A DNA stretch of 64,000 nucleotides from Saccopteryx bilineata. Taxonomy: Eukaryota > Chordata > Mammalia > Chiroptera > Emballonuridae. The position numbers and the translations under genes were made by a program. The stretch spans positions 208,742,347 to 208,806,346 of the forward strand of contig NC_089495.1 of the NCBI RefSeq assembly GCF_036850765.1, in the 5' to 3' direction. The notes beneath the pieces were generated by a model, which did no database searches, was not told where the DNA came from, and saw only the letters and a list, made by a program, of their open reading frames with translations. Below are positions 11,196 to 22,270 of the stretch, piece by piece (positions within the stretch are counted from its first letter, which is position 1; the number at the start of each line of letters is the position of its first letter).

Positions 11196-12084
11196 TAAGT
11201 CAAGATTCACGTTCTCCAAGGCTTCAGGGAGGAGGCGAGGGAATGAAGAGCTGGAAAGAGGAGTGAGCTCGGGGTCCAGAGCCCTCAGGATGGTCTCCAG
11301 CACTGGGGTTTCCGGCCCGGAGACCCTTGGCCGGCTCCCTCCAGCCCAGGAGTCCTCTCCCTCCTCGGGGCCACGGGGTGCTGCCGCCCCCTCACAGAGG
11401 AGCCCTGGCGTTGGGTCCGGGACGGCCGTGGCAGCAGGGGCCCCAGCGCCGCTCCCACACTCCCCTCCCCTCCGCTCCCAGAGGTAACAAACTCTCTTCT
11501 TTGGCCGGGTCCGGACAGCATCTTTCCTCATCCCCAAGTGACCCACCTTTCTTTTTACCTAATTTCTTCTCAGTGTGCCTTCTGCCTTGTCATTGACGGT
11601 CCCCCCGAGAGCCTCTGGATGGTGGGCAGAGGTGGGAGGGTCTGGCCACAGAGCAGGACAGCCCAGACTCACGGCTCCCCATCCCCAGGGTGTCCGGGCA
11701 GGTCAGCCCACGTCTCTGCCACCCACTGTCCCCGCCCAGAAAATGGGGACAAGGAGGGCTACTCTAGAGACCGCACGTTCGCCACGCCGCCTGCCAGCAT
11801 AGCGTTTGCGCCAAAGGCCTTCAGTAAACGGCACTTATTTCCAGATCGGTGTCCAGCGGCCGGCCGGCTCAATGTGGTGTCCAAGGCTAGGAAGAAGTCT
11901 GACTGTGTAGGGGCTGTTTTAGAAAAGCGTTTTTCCAACTATGATTCAGGGAACAGTCCCGTTCTTTCGGGCAGTGGGAGAAGGATCCTTCCCACCTCCA
12001 CCTTTAAAAACACGTGTCTTAGAGATGTTTGCAAAAAAGGTACCCGTGTAGCTGTTCCTCTCGCTACATCATAATCGATCTTAG
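11196..12084. other. GC-rich intergenic stretch, CpG-dense in its first 300 bp
   Basis: About 11220-11510 is GC- and CpG-rich, with open frames on both strands as expected for that composition. No splice donor/acceptor pair or recognisable protein motif was found. The rest to 12084 is unremarkable. Confidence 0.45.
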
Positions 12085-12290
12085 AGAAATAATCGAGCGC
12101 TCACCGAGGGCTTCCTGCGTGCCGGACACTAGCCTGACACTTCATACGCTTCATCTCCAATCCTTCAGGACTCCTGGCCCGCTCCCATGGTCCAGATAAC
12201 ATGGCCGAGGTTCAGAGAGCATCAGGTACATTTGCCCTGGCCCACGGCTGCGAAGTCACAGAACCCAGATGTGGACCAGGTGGGGATCAC
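12085..12290 (+). repeat. MIR SINE
   Basis: The order gagcgctcaccgagggcttcc, tgcgtgccggacactagcc, cttcatctccaatccttcagg, then gccgaggttcagagagcatc and gaagtcacagaacccagatg follows the MIR layout (gagcacctactatgtgccagg, cactgtg, tcatttaatcctca, actgaggcacagagag, aggtcacacagc). Confidence 0.7.
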
Positions 12291-12780
12291 CACATGCACC
12301 CCTCCCCGACGGCCGTTGGTCAAACCTCACGGCGTCTGGGCAGCACGACCCCGCTGCCCGGTGGATCGACCGCGGCGCTGGCTGGTGCGTTCCGCCTGCA
12401 TATTTCAACATAACGTCGGCGGTATTATTCACCACTGATGGCGTCTGAAATATTTATGCTCCACAAATTGGTTCCCTGCAGACCTGTAGCTGGAAGCAGG
12501 CGCTTTTATCAAAACAACAGCAATGACAACAACCAGGAAAATCCTTGACTTCTCAAACTCCCTGGAATGTCTGAAGTGAGAACTTGGGAGGTGAAACGGA
12601 GCCGGTCCGGGTGCAGTTTCTAACACGTCAGGGCGGCTGGAGGAAGGAGAATGCCCCCAGGTGAACGCGGTTTGGAGTCGCCCGGCCCAGTGGCTCCCGA
12701 ATACTGGGGAAGTGTTAGCTCACGATTTTTTGTTCCTTTGCCACATGGTGAGTGGAGAGGCAGAATGTTCCCAACCCACT
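12291..12780. other. Intergenic stretch, no gene
   Basis: The CpG-rich first part grades into average sequence. Nothing recognisable. Confidence 0.45.
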
Positions 12781-12844
12781 CTAATTAAATGAAATGTAGA
12801 AATAGATTTGATCCCGCACCTCATATGGGAATGAAACCCTGCAA

Positions 12845-12871
12845 CCTCGCTGCTAATTTTAATCAGCGAGG
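12845..12871. repeat. Perfect 8-bp inverted repeat with 11-nt AT loop
   Basis: CCTCGCTG pairs with CAGCGAGG around a ctaattttaat loop. The loop contains a homeodomain TAAT core. Confidence 0.85.
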
Positions 12872-12932
12872 CGCTTCAGATTCGACCCCAAAGAGCGCCG
12901 TTCAGTAAAACATTCCTGGGAGCTCGTTCCTT

Positions 12933-12937
<5 letters not shown>

Positions 12938-12965
<28 letters not shown>
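12938..12965 (+). repeat. Poly-A tract with adjacent A-rich run
   Basis: An uninterrupted A run of nearly 30 nt, followed by a second A-rich run (about 12976-12995). No SINE or LINE body is recognisable directly upstream. Confidence 0.9.
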
Positions 12966-12971
<6 letters not shown>

Positions 12972-13260
12972 AGGTAAAAAAAAAAAAGAAAGAAATTATG
13001 TTGATTTATTTTTTTCTCGCTAACTTAGGCATAAGCAGATTTTTCTCATTTGTTTTTTTTTGTTCTATATTAAATCAAAGTGAATAGGAATCAATTTTTT
13101 ATCATTTCTTTAAGCAATTAATTCACCTGTGAGATTTTTTTTTTTTTTTGCAGTCCACTTTTATCTCAGCCTACACTTATATTTCATGAGTCCCTGTGAG
13201 GGCCCCATCAATATATTATCATTTAAAAATGTCTCACGGTAAGTAAGTTCCGAAAATGCT

Positions 13261-13702
13261 GATCTAAGAACTATCTTAACGACGTTTTCTTATCGCGTAG
13301 GAAAGGGGTCCAGTTTGGGGAGCTGGGGGTCTGCTGCGCCTCCTGTGTTGACGGTCCCTCCGGTGAAAACGGCACAGAACGGCTCGGGATCTAACCGGCG
13401 ATGTAGGAACAGTCCCCGGGGAGGAAGGGGCGCCCTGGGGTCTTACCCTCCGCGGGATCAGCCGTCGGGGCAGGGTCACGGGTCAGGGGAAGATCAGGGG
13501 ACGTTTCAGTTGCCGCCTGCTCATCTCGCTGTGGAGGCCGAGTAGGAGACCGGATGGTAAGAGCGAGGGAAGCCGTCACAACTCCCAGACCGGGTGCTTC
13601 GCCTCCGGACGGTTTGCCAGTCCATTAGAGGAGACCCCCTTAGGGTAGTGGTTGTCCGCCTTGGCCGCACACAGCGATCGCTGGGGAGCTGCGGGAAGAC
13701 CC
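13261..13702. other. CpG-rich intergenic stretch, no gene
   Basis: About 13310-13480 is GC- and CpG-rich. No supported coding structure. Confidence 0.45.
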
Positions 13703-14475
13703 TGGCACCCCTCTCTTGCCGGGAGACTCGGGCTGGGTCGATCACGGGTGTGTGTTTGAGGGGTTCACCATGGCACCCCTCTCTCTTGCCGGGAGACTGG
13801 GACTGGGTCGATCATGGGTGTGTGTTTGAGGGGTTTCACCATGGCACCCCTCTCTCTTGCCGGGAGACTTGGACTGGGTCGATCATGGGTGTGTGTTTGA
13901 GGGGTTTCACCATGGCACCCCTCTCTCTTGCCCGGGAGACTTGGACTGGGTCGATCACAGATGCTTGTTTGAGGGGTTCACCATGGCACCCCTCTCTCTT
14001 GCCCGGGAGACTTGGACTGGGTCGATCACAGATGCTTGTTTGAGGGGTTCACCATGGCACCCCTCTCTTGCCCGGGAGACTCGGGCTGGGTGGATCACGG
14101 GTGTGTGTTTGAGGGGTTCACCATGGCACCCCTCTCTTGCCCGGGAGACTCGGGCTGGGTCGATCGCGGGTGTTTGTTTGAGGGGTTCACCATGGCACCC
14201 CTCTCTTGCCCGGGAGACTCGGGCTGGGTCGATCGCGGGTGTTTGTTTGAGGGGTTCACCATGGCACCCCTCTCTTGCCCGGGAGACTCGGACTGGGTGG
14301 ATCATGGGTGTGTGTTTGAGGGGTTTCACCCTGGCACCCCTCTCTCTTGCCCGGGAGACTCGGACTGGGTCGATCGTGGGTGTGTGTTTGAGGGGTTTCA
14401 CCCTGGCACCCCTCTCTCTTGTCCGGGAGACTCGGGCTGGGTGGATCACGGGTGTGTGTTTGAGGGGTTTCACCA
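13703..14475 (+). repeat. Minisatellite, 11 copies of a 69-72-bp unit
   Basis: Each unit contains ggcacccctctcttgcc, gggagactcgggctgggt, cgatcacgggtgtgtgtttg and aggggttcaccat. Unit length differs by ctct/ctctct and ttca/tttca indels. Central units at 69 bp are near identical. Several open frames on both strands are by-products. Confidence 0.96.
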
Positions 14476-15885
14476 TCCGCGGGGCACTGCAGAATGCAGC
14501 CAGGGTGGAACACCACTCCCGTAGGGACGGATCAGAAACAGAGACGTGGATGGGACCGAGCCTGAAGTTCCCACATTCTGAGGTCAGAGAAACGAGGAGG
14601 AACCAGCAAAGGAGACGGGGGGAGGGGCCTCTCGTGAGCTCGCGAGTGAGAAGTGAGAACAGGTGGGGCGCTGGCGTTTCCCTCAGCCACTTGGAGCTGT
14701 GAGCGTGCCGGAGCGAGGGAAGAGTCAGATCTCTCCACGTGGGACTCGGCAGGCGTGTGCAAGGCAGAAACAAACGTCCTCTGTTCCCAGAAAGCCTGCT
14801 CTAACCGTGAAATGAAAATAACTCCCGCCAGCAAGACGTCCAGCAGAGAGGTGTGGGTGGCCAGTGTGCAGGGACTTGCGCACTCAGAAGCGTGCTGTCA
14901 CAGCGCTGGGCCACCAGAGGAGAGCAGTGTTGGGAAGACAGCCGTGCTGGGCTGGCGTACTCGGCCTGACCGTTGCGTGAGCACCAGGCAGCGCCACCTG
15001 CTCTCGTCTCCGTGAGGCTGCAGGTGCTTGCCCTCAGCGCAGATTGCCCGCCCGCCGCTGTGAGCGGCCATTCTTGCTGTTTGTCGGCCTGGGAGGCGGT
15101 TTCCCCTGCCTATGTGCTCATCCGGCCGTTGGGAGACTCGACTGAACAGGAACAGTCCGGTGCTTTCTGGCTCCGTAGTTGCTCTACCGTCGGCCCGAAC
15201 CCAGTGTGGACCTGCCAGGCCTCGGCCACCCGCATCCCCAGGACCCTCCCCAGCGCCCGCTGGGCTCCCTGCGACTTCATCAGGGACGTGAAGGTCGCAC
15301 GCGTCTGTGGATATACGGGCGGGTGCGTGCACGCCGGTTCTCCGCAGCGTGAGGAGTTGGGGAAGGATCGCGGGACCTCACGCGGCTCTCGGAGCCTCAC
15401 TTTGTCTGTTGAGAACCTGCCGCTCACGGTGCCTGTTTCTGTGGACGGCGGCGACTGATAGCTCATTAGCTTCTGTTTGTGAGGCGCACAGCTGAGGAGT
15501 TGGAGGGAACACAGAGCACACGCTCACACACGTGTGCTGCCCGGATCTGATGACCGTGTGGCAGCTGGGTGTGACGTGCCCTGGGGCCCTGGATGGTCTC
15601 ACCGGTGGTAAGAGAAAAGTGGTGAATAATGTCTGATGTGCTTCCTGATGCTCCACGTGCTCCCCACCCAGCAGGGAAGGACCCACCAGACGGCAGCCAA
15701 GAGAGGAGGTGAAATTCTGAGGTTAGAATGTCTGTGTGTGCCCGTGCGTTTTAGTTTACATATCTGTGTGTGTGTGTGTGTGCGTATGTACTTTTTATTT
15801 GCATGCATATGTACGTGTACATACTACATATATCCAGATACATCCTGCGTAGACACAGACTTCCGCCGCATCGTGTCTAGATTGA
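14476..15885. other. GC-rich intergenic stretch, no gene
   Basis: Contains a (TG)n run at about 15764-15782 and an adjacent alternating tatgtacgtgtacatac segment (about 15785-15835). CpG-rich blocks lie at about 14980-15450. No gene structure was found. Confidence 0.5.
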
Positions 15886-16290
15886 TAATACTCACAGCAC
15901 GTCCCCAGCTTCTGGATGAAAGCGTGGATATTAAATTCCGCCCCATACACGGCAGCTCTGGGAGTAAAGAGCTTTTGAGCGAGTCCATTTTTGGAGGCTC
16001 CTGCTCTCTCCCGGTGCAGCGCCATTAATTATCCGACAGGATGGAGTGCATAGTCATCGCCCGGCTCCTTAATGAGCGTCCCATAAATCTGGGCTCTTCG
16101 GCGGAGGTCAAATTGATAACGGCTAAGAATGAATATCAATGTCCTCAGGAGCTCTACACAGAATGCGATTAGGGCCGGCAAATGGCCTCTCTTTTATCGC
16201 ACTTGCAGAAAAATTGGTGCTTCACATGCTCAAAACGGCTAACTCGGAAGTCGGGGATTATTACTACGTTCGCTGTCAGTGAGTCGAGAC
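15886..16290. promoter_or_regulatory. Candidate conserved non-coding element / enhancer
   Basis: Contains gccattaattatccgac (TAATTA at 16025-16030), ctccttaatgagcg, cccataaatctgg, tcaaattgataacgg and gaatgaatatcaatg, closely spaced and embedded in otherwise GC-rich DNA with no repeat identity. This texture is typical of enhancers near developmental regulators. Function and conservation are inferred, not seen. Confidence 0.4.
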
Positions 16291-17355
16291 GTAACATCTT
16301 CTGATGTCGCGCTCTGGGCGCCGGAGAGCCCGTTCTTGACTCTTCGTCGCTCTGAATGTACACTGATGTGATTCCTCCTGCAGCCACCTCCTTGGTGGCC
16401 TTTGGTCTGCCATCTGCAGTGTCCAAGCTCTAACCGGTCGTGAATCTTCCTCCCCGGTTTCTAGTGATGACGGGGACTTGGAGTCAATGAAGGTTCTGGC
16501 TTGTGAGGGATGTGGCTTGGAGGTAGGACTTGTGCCCCCGGTATTCTCGCTGTGCAAAAGGTGATCAGAAACCCCGCGGCATTTTGGAACTGTCCCATTG
16601 GACTTATCTTTCATTGGACAGAACAGGTCCAAGAAAACCACTGTTGGGTCAAGGAGTGCATCTGGCTCCATTCCGGCCTCTTCCCTCTGCAGTAAATGTC
16701 ATCACCCGCCCGGTACCCAGCACCGGGGGTGTGGGGCTGGGGGGGGGGGCTCCGGACATGCCCTGCTTCTGTTCCCAGCTGCTTCCGGGCAGGAAGTGAG
16801 GGAGACCCTGTGGGCTGCAGGTCGGGGGGGGGGGGGGCTCCGCAGGCCGTGAAGGAGGCGGACGGGCACTCGGGGCATCGCATGGCGGGGGCTAGCGACA
16901 CAGGCTGCTTTCGGGACCCTGGAGCAGGCCGGCCACAGTAGGTGACAGAGAGGCCAGCCTCCATGAGAGGCTGGGGTGGGACAGAGGGGACTCGAGGACA
17001 GCTGGCTGGGTGGCAGGAGGCTGGCTGACGGGGACCGTCATACGAGTATTTCAGCCCAGGGAATGGGCCAGGCGAGAGCCAGAGACACGGAGTAGGAGCG
17101 ATCACAGAAATCACAGCCAGAGGCCCCGGGGCTGGCCCAGGACAGCGCAGTGACAGGTCTGAGGAAGCACGAGCAGCCGAGGCTCCCCGACGTGGAAGGG
17201 TGAACCCCCACGGCCAGTCCCGGGTCACCCGCCATAACCGAGGGGAACGCAGACCCTCGTGTTGCCGTGACAACAGACACACAGAAGCCCTGTGCCCGCC
17301 ACAGAACCAGCTGTCAGCGAAGGAAATGAGGCCGACAATGGGGGACTGGGCGACA
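16291..17355. other. GC-rich intergenic stretch with several G runs
   Basis: Poly-G runs lie near 16741-16750 and 16825-16838. No coding structure is supported. Confidence 0.5.
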
Positions 17356-17513
17356 GCCTCCGGGGGGGGGGGGGGCGTGCGCTTGGCTCAGAACGCTGGA
17401 CCGGAGTGAGCCTGGGGGGGGGCGTGCGCTTGACTCAGAACGCTGGACCGGAGTGAGCCTGGGGGGGGAGGGGTACCATGCGCTTGGCTCAGAACGCTGG
17501 ACCGGAGTGAGCC
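17356..17513 (+). repeat. Three-copy minisatellite with variable poly-G spacers
   Basis: gctcagaacgctggaccgga followed by gtgagcc occurs three times, each preceded by a G run of different length and gcgcttg. Copies differ mainly in G-run length. Confidence 0.93.
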
Positions 17514-17897
17514 CCGGACGCCCAGTTCCACCCAAAGGAAAGGGTGCAAGATCGAATTCTGCACCGGTGTCGAAACATGCTTGCTCTTGGAAGCCAGGAA
17601 AACCTCCACTGTTGTAAAATGCTAAGTAATTGTTTTCTTCTATTAATCCCTTCCCAAAAAGTCAAGCTCGTATAAATATTTCAAAGTCTCAAAATAAATT
17701 AGGTCTTAAATAAATAAAAGAAAAACCCCACAAAAAACATAGAAAGGGGAAGGATTGCCCAGCAGAAGCCTGTGCAGCTTGACTCCCAGTGACAGTTTCT
17801 GAAAGGACGGGTGCCTGGCGGCTGTCTGGAGCACCCAGCCATTCCTGTGCAAATCCCTCCTTCTGTGCGGGCGCATCCTCCTGACTGACAATACGGG

Positions 17898-17933
<36 letters not shown>

Positions 17934-18024
17934 CCAGAGAACATCTCGCACCAGCGTGTGGAATCATTAGGAGCAACAGGATGAAAATGTTCATTGAAGG
18001 CGAAGAGGAAATTTAGACGAGACC
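17514..18024. other. Intergenic stretch containing a (TG)16 microsatellite
   Basis: The microsatellite is at 17900-17932. The AT-rich part at about 17640-17740 has taaataaataaaag. No gene. Confidence 0.5.
17900..17932 (+). repeat. (TG)n microsatellite, about 16 units
   Basis: Perfect alternating TG run; a potential Z-DNA former and length-polymorphic marker. Confidence 0.97.
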
Positions 18025-18260
18025 GGAACACAGACCCGCGGAGAAAGCGGCCAATCAGAGCGCGCAGAGGTAGGGCCGGCTGCTCCGGGCAGGAGGCAGC
18101 TGCAGGCGCGGGCAGGTAGGGGCGTCATTAGGGCTGTCAGTCACACTGATTGCCTGCAGGGGTCAGCGGGGCCGCGCGCCTTGGCCCAGAGACAGGCCTG
18201 GCCCCATCGACCGTGAGCGTGCGCGCACAGGCCGGGCTGGGCCGCTCTCCTGCGAGGGGC
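18025..18260. promoter_or_regulatory. Possible CpG-island promoter with a CCAAT box
   Basis: gcggccaatcagagcgcgca contains a consensus NF-Y site (CCAATCAG, 18051-18058) at the edge of a CpG-dense block with gcgcgggcaggtaggggcg and tgagcgtgcgcgcacagg. The pattern suits a TATA-less promoter, and caggtaggg (about 18113-18121) could be a splice donor. No transcript or start site is demonstrated. Confidence 0.3.
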
Positions 18261-19115
18261 AGGGGGCTTGATGTCCATTCACAGGTGGTGCATCACCTGC
18301 TGTCTCTCCAAACAGCAGCACTGCGTGTCGGCATCGTCCAGTCGGGAGCTGGAAACCGCTTCTCTGGTGCGGTTCCCGGGTGGGGCCGAGAACAGTTACT
18401 CTCATAAACAAAGCTCCAGGGATGGGCCATGGATGGCCAGGTGCCTGCTAAGCCCCCTGCTTCTAATTTCCCTGTGCAAGGCCTTTCGTGTCCTGGCTGT
18501 GGGCAGCCCACGCCCTCGCGGGTGTCTCAGCTGGTGCCTCTGTGCGCGCGCGCGTGTGCGGGGGTGGGGGCGGTTCTGTCCGAGTTCTCCGCCGGCCCGG
18601 CCCTGTTTTCCACTGCAGGACGATGGCCGCACCTGCACCTAGAAATCTCACCACTGCCACTTCTCACCTCTCCACCGGCCTCCTCATTTCCAAACAGAAC
18701 CCAGGCGTGGGCGTGGGGGTGGGGGTTGGGGGGTCTGGCTCAAGTCCTGGGTGACCTCCATGGCCCCCAGGCATCCCAAGTTCATCTGCACCCTCCGCGG
18801 GCTGCCTAGGGACTATTTGACTCCACCTGAGCACGTGCTTCCTAAAGGCAAACATCTGCCTGGTCCCTCTGTGTGGTCGCCGCGCTCTTTTATAATGCAG
18901 CCAATATTCCGGAACGCAGAGTAGGTGCTTGGGAAACGAAGATCGTGTGGACGTGCGTAGTATTGCAGGGCAGAATCCAGAAGGCCTGGGGAGGGAGGCT
19001 GCGAAGGTCCAGAAAGGTCCGTCTGGCTCCGGTTGGCTTTGGTGGGTTACCAAATAAGGCAATACCAATGTTCACCTTCGCAAGCCCCACCCCCTGCCGC
19101 CGGGGGGGGCTCTCA
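18261..19115. other. GC-rich intergenic stretch, no gene
   Basis: Includes an alternating gcgcgcgcgcgtgtgc run at 18542-18559 (Z-DNA prone) and a G-rich ggcgtgggggtgggggttgg run at about 18710-18730 (G4 prone). No exon structure. Confidence 0.5.
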
Positions 19116-19400
19116 GCTCCTGATAGCAATAAAGTAGGTGGAGAAGTTAAGGGGGAAAACATAAATTAGGTCAGGAGAGGATAAAGAGACGGATTTTCAA
19201 TAGGCTTCAACCTTCAAAGTTGGGAGGTCCTGAATTAAATGGATCATACAAAACTCAATAAATAAGGATCGTGGATGGCAGGTGATTCATCTCATTATAA
19301 TTTGAATTAAACTCGAGCGTCAATAGCACCCCTGACCCTAAGGTTATTAAGAGACAGCTAATAAGGAAATGAACAGGCACATGTGGTATATTACTGCCGA
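19116..19400. promoter_or_regulatory. Candidate non-coding element, AT-rich
   Basis: The segment holds agcaataaagtagg, aaacataaattagg, tgaattaaatgg, tcattataatttgaattaaa and aaggttattaagag in an otherwise GC-rich region, with no repeat identity. Enhancer-like texture only; weak. Confidence 0.25.
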
Positions 19401-20464
19401 GGATTTAGGACTCGGGCAGCGAGGGGTGGGGGTCCGATTGCCTGAGAGATAAATTTCATCCTTGGTGCCGCAGAGCAGACTACAGGAGGAGGGGCAGTTT
19501 GCAGTGTCCCAGGCTACCAGCCTGCATCCCAGAAACCACTTGCATGTGAGCAAGGCAGCCTGACCAGTTGGTCGGTCGGTCCCTGGGCTTGATGAAACCC
19601 CACCCAAGTTTCTGCCTGACCACAGCGTTCTGGCCTTCCTGTTCTTAGAGCGGTGACTTCAGGAAACTGGCAACTGTAAATTCTTTCACTGTCCCTTTGA
19701 AGTGTATACAAATTTCCCTCCCCCCCCATCACCCTCACCCAGCCTATTGCCTGCTCCCCCCCCCCAATCCAGGGAATACCTTTCTCAGGGTCCTGGGAGC
19801 CACCTCTTTGAAATGTAAACAGGGAAGGAGACCGCACCTCAATCTCCAGCTCAGTAGGAGAGGGGGACCCTAACTTACGCAGGAGGCAGTTAGCAAACAG
19901 ACGGCACAGAGAAGAGACACTATCAAGCTCAGGAATAACCCCAGGGGCTTGGCGGGCCCCACAGTCACCTCCCCGCCACATCCTCCAGCGCTTCACGGGC
20001 TCATCGCAGCGCTGAGAAACCCCAGGACTGTCTGCTGCAGGGCAGTGCAGGCCAGCCCCTGCCTCGGCAGTGTGGAGTCGTGCTGGCCTGTTGCACTTTG
20101 GGCAGCTTTTACTGTGCGGCGTGTCTGTGGACATCAAGGACACCATGTGCTTCAAGCATGATCCCTGCTTTCATCAAAGGCCGGGTGCCCTGTGTAGACA
20201 CAGGCCTGTGGTTCCTGTTTGTATCTGATGATTCAGCCTGTGTTCAAACACAAAAAGAACCAGACCAAGTCATTCACACACTGGGTCAAGCAGACCCCAC
20301 AAGGTCTGGTTTGAGGCACGTTTGCTTCCCAGACCCCTTCCTCCCCCCCCATGCTGAGCTCCCCAATATCTGGGGGGTGTCAGTCACCCTAGTCATTTCG
20401 TTTGATAGGACTTTTGCTTTTTGACACCATCTAGGTGTAGTGTCTGCGGTCTACTTGCATCGTA
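19401..20464. other. Intergenic stretch, no gene
   Basis: Poly-C runs lie near 19722-19730 and 19758-19767. The middle (about 19480-19900) has the feel of old retroelement sequence, but I could not assign a family. Confidence 0.4.
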
Positions 20465-20690
20465 GTAACAGGACACTTCTAAGCACGCGCCTCAGGTCTG
20501 TCACGTGCTTGCTCCTTTAATGTTACAGGACCCCCGGGGGGAAAATGCCGCCATCTCCATTTTCCTGGATGGAGCCGACCATAGACAGACTGTCTTGCCC
20601 GAGGTCACGTGTATGGACAGTTGCCAGAACAGGGATTTGAACCTGAGCCGTTTGGCCCCCAGATGCACAGTTTCACTGCGGACCCTGATT
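20465..20690 (+). repeat. MIR SINE
   Basis: The order gcgcctcaggtctgtcacgtg, ctcctttaatgttacaggac, ccgccatctccattttcctgg, ttgcccgaggtcacgtg and ccagaacagggatttgaacc follows the MIR core and 3' blocks (ctcatttaatcctca, ccattttacagatga, ttgcccaaggtcacac, gggattcgaaccc). Confidence 0.8.
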
Positions 20691-20960
20691 TATGCAGCAG
20701 GAGTCCCAGCGGGAGCCGAAGCACAGGGGGTGTGGCGAGAACTGGCAGAGCAGCTGGGGCAGAAACCCCTTCCTGAGGGACCAGAGGGGACCCCTGCTGA
20801 AGGAAGACCTTCCTAGCAGACAGAGCACTGGAGGGAGGGCTGGGGGCTGCGTGGGCCCAGGGCAGGCTGGTATTGCCTGGGGAGCAAGCAGGGGTCCGTG
20901 ACAGCCGTCCCCGTGAGCACAGTCACCTTACCGATCAAGTGAACTGAGCCACCCACCTTC
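20691..20960. other. Intergenic spacer, no feature seen
   Basis: GC-rich sequence without recognised repeats. Confidence 0.4.
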
Positions 20961-21790
20961 CCACAGCAGGACGTCGTTTAACGTTGGAACATCAAAGGTT
21001 TCAATGTAACGTATTTTCCCGCTGAGGAAGAAAGAAGGGCGTATTTACCAAGTGTGGATAAGCAAAAGCTTTATTTAGTAAAGCACTTTCCGGACGAGAT
21101 TCCCTGGTCCAGGAGTGGGGGGGGGGGGCAGAGAAGTCGCCCAGATTCTTCCACAGGGATGGGGGGGGGGAATTTATAGGGTCAGCAGCGCGCAGGTGAG
21201 TTGACGTGGTGAAATTTCATTGGCTGACAGACAGTCGTTCCTTTTCAAAGGGCTCTGGGAAGTTTCTTTTGGCGGGCATGGGCGTGGGCGGTTCCAGCCA
21301 CAGTTCCCAGGCCTGGTTCCCCATGTGACCTTCCCTCAGTGCCAACCGACCTCACGGTTTCAATACTCAGCACTGGGAGGGAACCAGTGCCACAGACATG
21401 GGGGGGGGGCCCTGTGGCAGCTCAGTGGTGGCAAGGACAGGGCAGCAGCTGTGTATGCTGGGGGGGGTCTTGTGTGTGAGCATAAATGACATAAATGAGT
21501 GCCCGTTGCCTGGGAGCTTTCAGGCTGTCTGGGGAGCTGAAGGGATATGGGAACCATGGAAAGTGTGTCTTTGTTGTTCCTGTCTTTCCTGCTGTGGTCC
21601 CTGGATGGTGAGGGTGGGGGAAGCCTCGCTGATATCTCTTTTATCAACCATTCCACCAGCCCCAACCCACCTGCTAAGAGAGGGCTGTATCCACCGGGAT
21701 TCTGCAGGGCTTCCCCCAGGTCGGGTCAGGCCCATTGCCTCCCACCTGCCGCCCTTGCGGGCACTGGGCCTTGTGGATCCTGCTGATGGA
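20961..21790 (-). mobile_element. Candidate solo LTR of an endogenous retrovirus (non-coding)
   Basis: Read on the minus strand, a CCAAT box (21219-21223), a TATA-like ctataaatt (about 21171-21179) and a polyadenylation signal AATAAA (21070-21075) followed by gcttttgc lie in that order. The spacing of about 40 and about 100 nt is that of an LTR U3-R boundary and suggests a gammaretrovirus-like (class I) LTR. No internal retroviral frame, primer-binding site or partner LTR was found. Outer ends are approximate; terminal TG/CA and target duplication were not resolved. Confidence 0.5.
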
Positions 21791-22270
21791 TGTTGAAATC
21801 TGCCAGGAGAATTGCGTGTCAGTCAATGGAGCCATTACCTGTTCATATGATAAGAGCAAATTAAATTATTCAGCTCCCAATAACACCAGCAGCATCCGGC
21901 CATCATAGTGGAGTAATTGTTTTACAATTAAGGCGTGCCCAGAATGTACATCACCGAGTCATTTTAATAATGTATGCATTGAGTCTCCCTATTTTTTTTT
22001 TCTTTTTTATTCCAGAGAGAGGCAATTCAAATAAGTAATTTAGTGGTAGAAATAAACTATGAATTTAATTTATATCTTCATTAATTGTACAATTAAACAG
22101 AATACTAATTGACTGTAGAGTTATGGCTAATGGAACACTGCACCAGGGTAATTAGTCCTCATTCTGTTTTCCATTGTGAACATAATTTTCGGTGGTCTCA
22201 TCCTACCCAATTATGTTTTGTTTGGCTTTATCAGAGCATAAATCATTCTTGTACCACCAAGGTGTTATCC
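21791..22270. promoter_or_regulatory. Candidate conserved enhancer rich in paired homeodomain sites
   Basis: Dense AT motifs include caaattaaattattcagc, TAATTG-tttta-CAATTA (21914-21930), the perfect 16-bp palindrome TTAATTGTACAATTAA (22081-22096), gtaatttagtgg, ctaattgactg and gggtaattagtcc. The block contrasts with GC-rich flanks and has no transposon identity. Palindromic TAAT/ATTA pairs are preferred by dimerising paired-class homeodomain proteins (established for that family). Regulatory function here is inference. Confidence 0.45.

Larger units (their letters stand above)
12781..13260. promoter_or_regulatory. Candidate conserved non-coding element (homeodomain-site-rich)
   Basis: This AT-rich segment in GC-rich surroundings contains ctaattaaatg, gctaattttaatcag, agcaattaattcacctg and tcaatatattatcattta. 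It includes a hairpin (12845-12871) and poly-A (12938-12965) and poly-T runs. Density of TAAT/ATTA cores is typical of developmental enhancers. Conservation cannot be tested here, so this is an inference. Confidence 0.3.
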
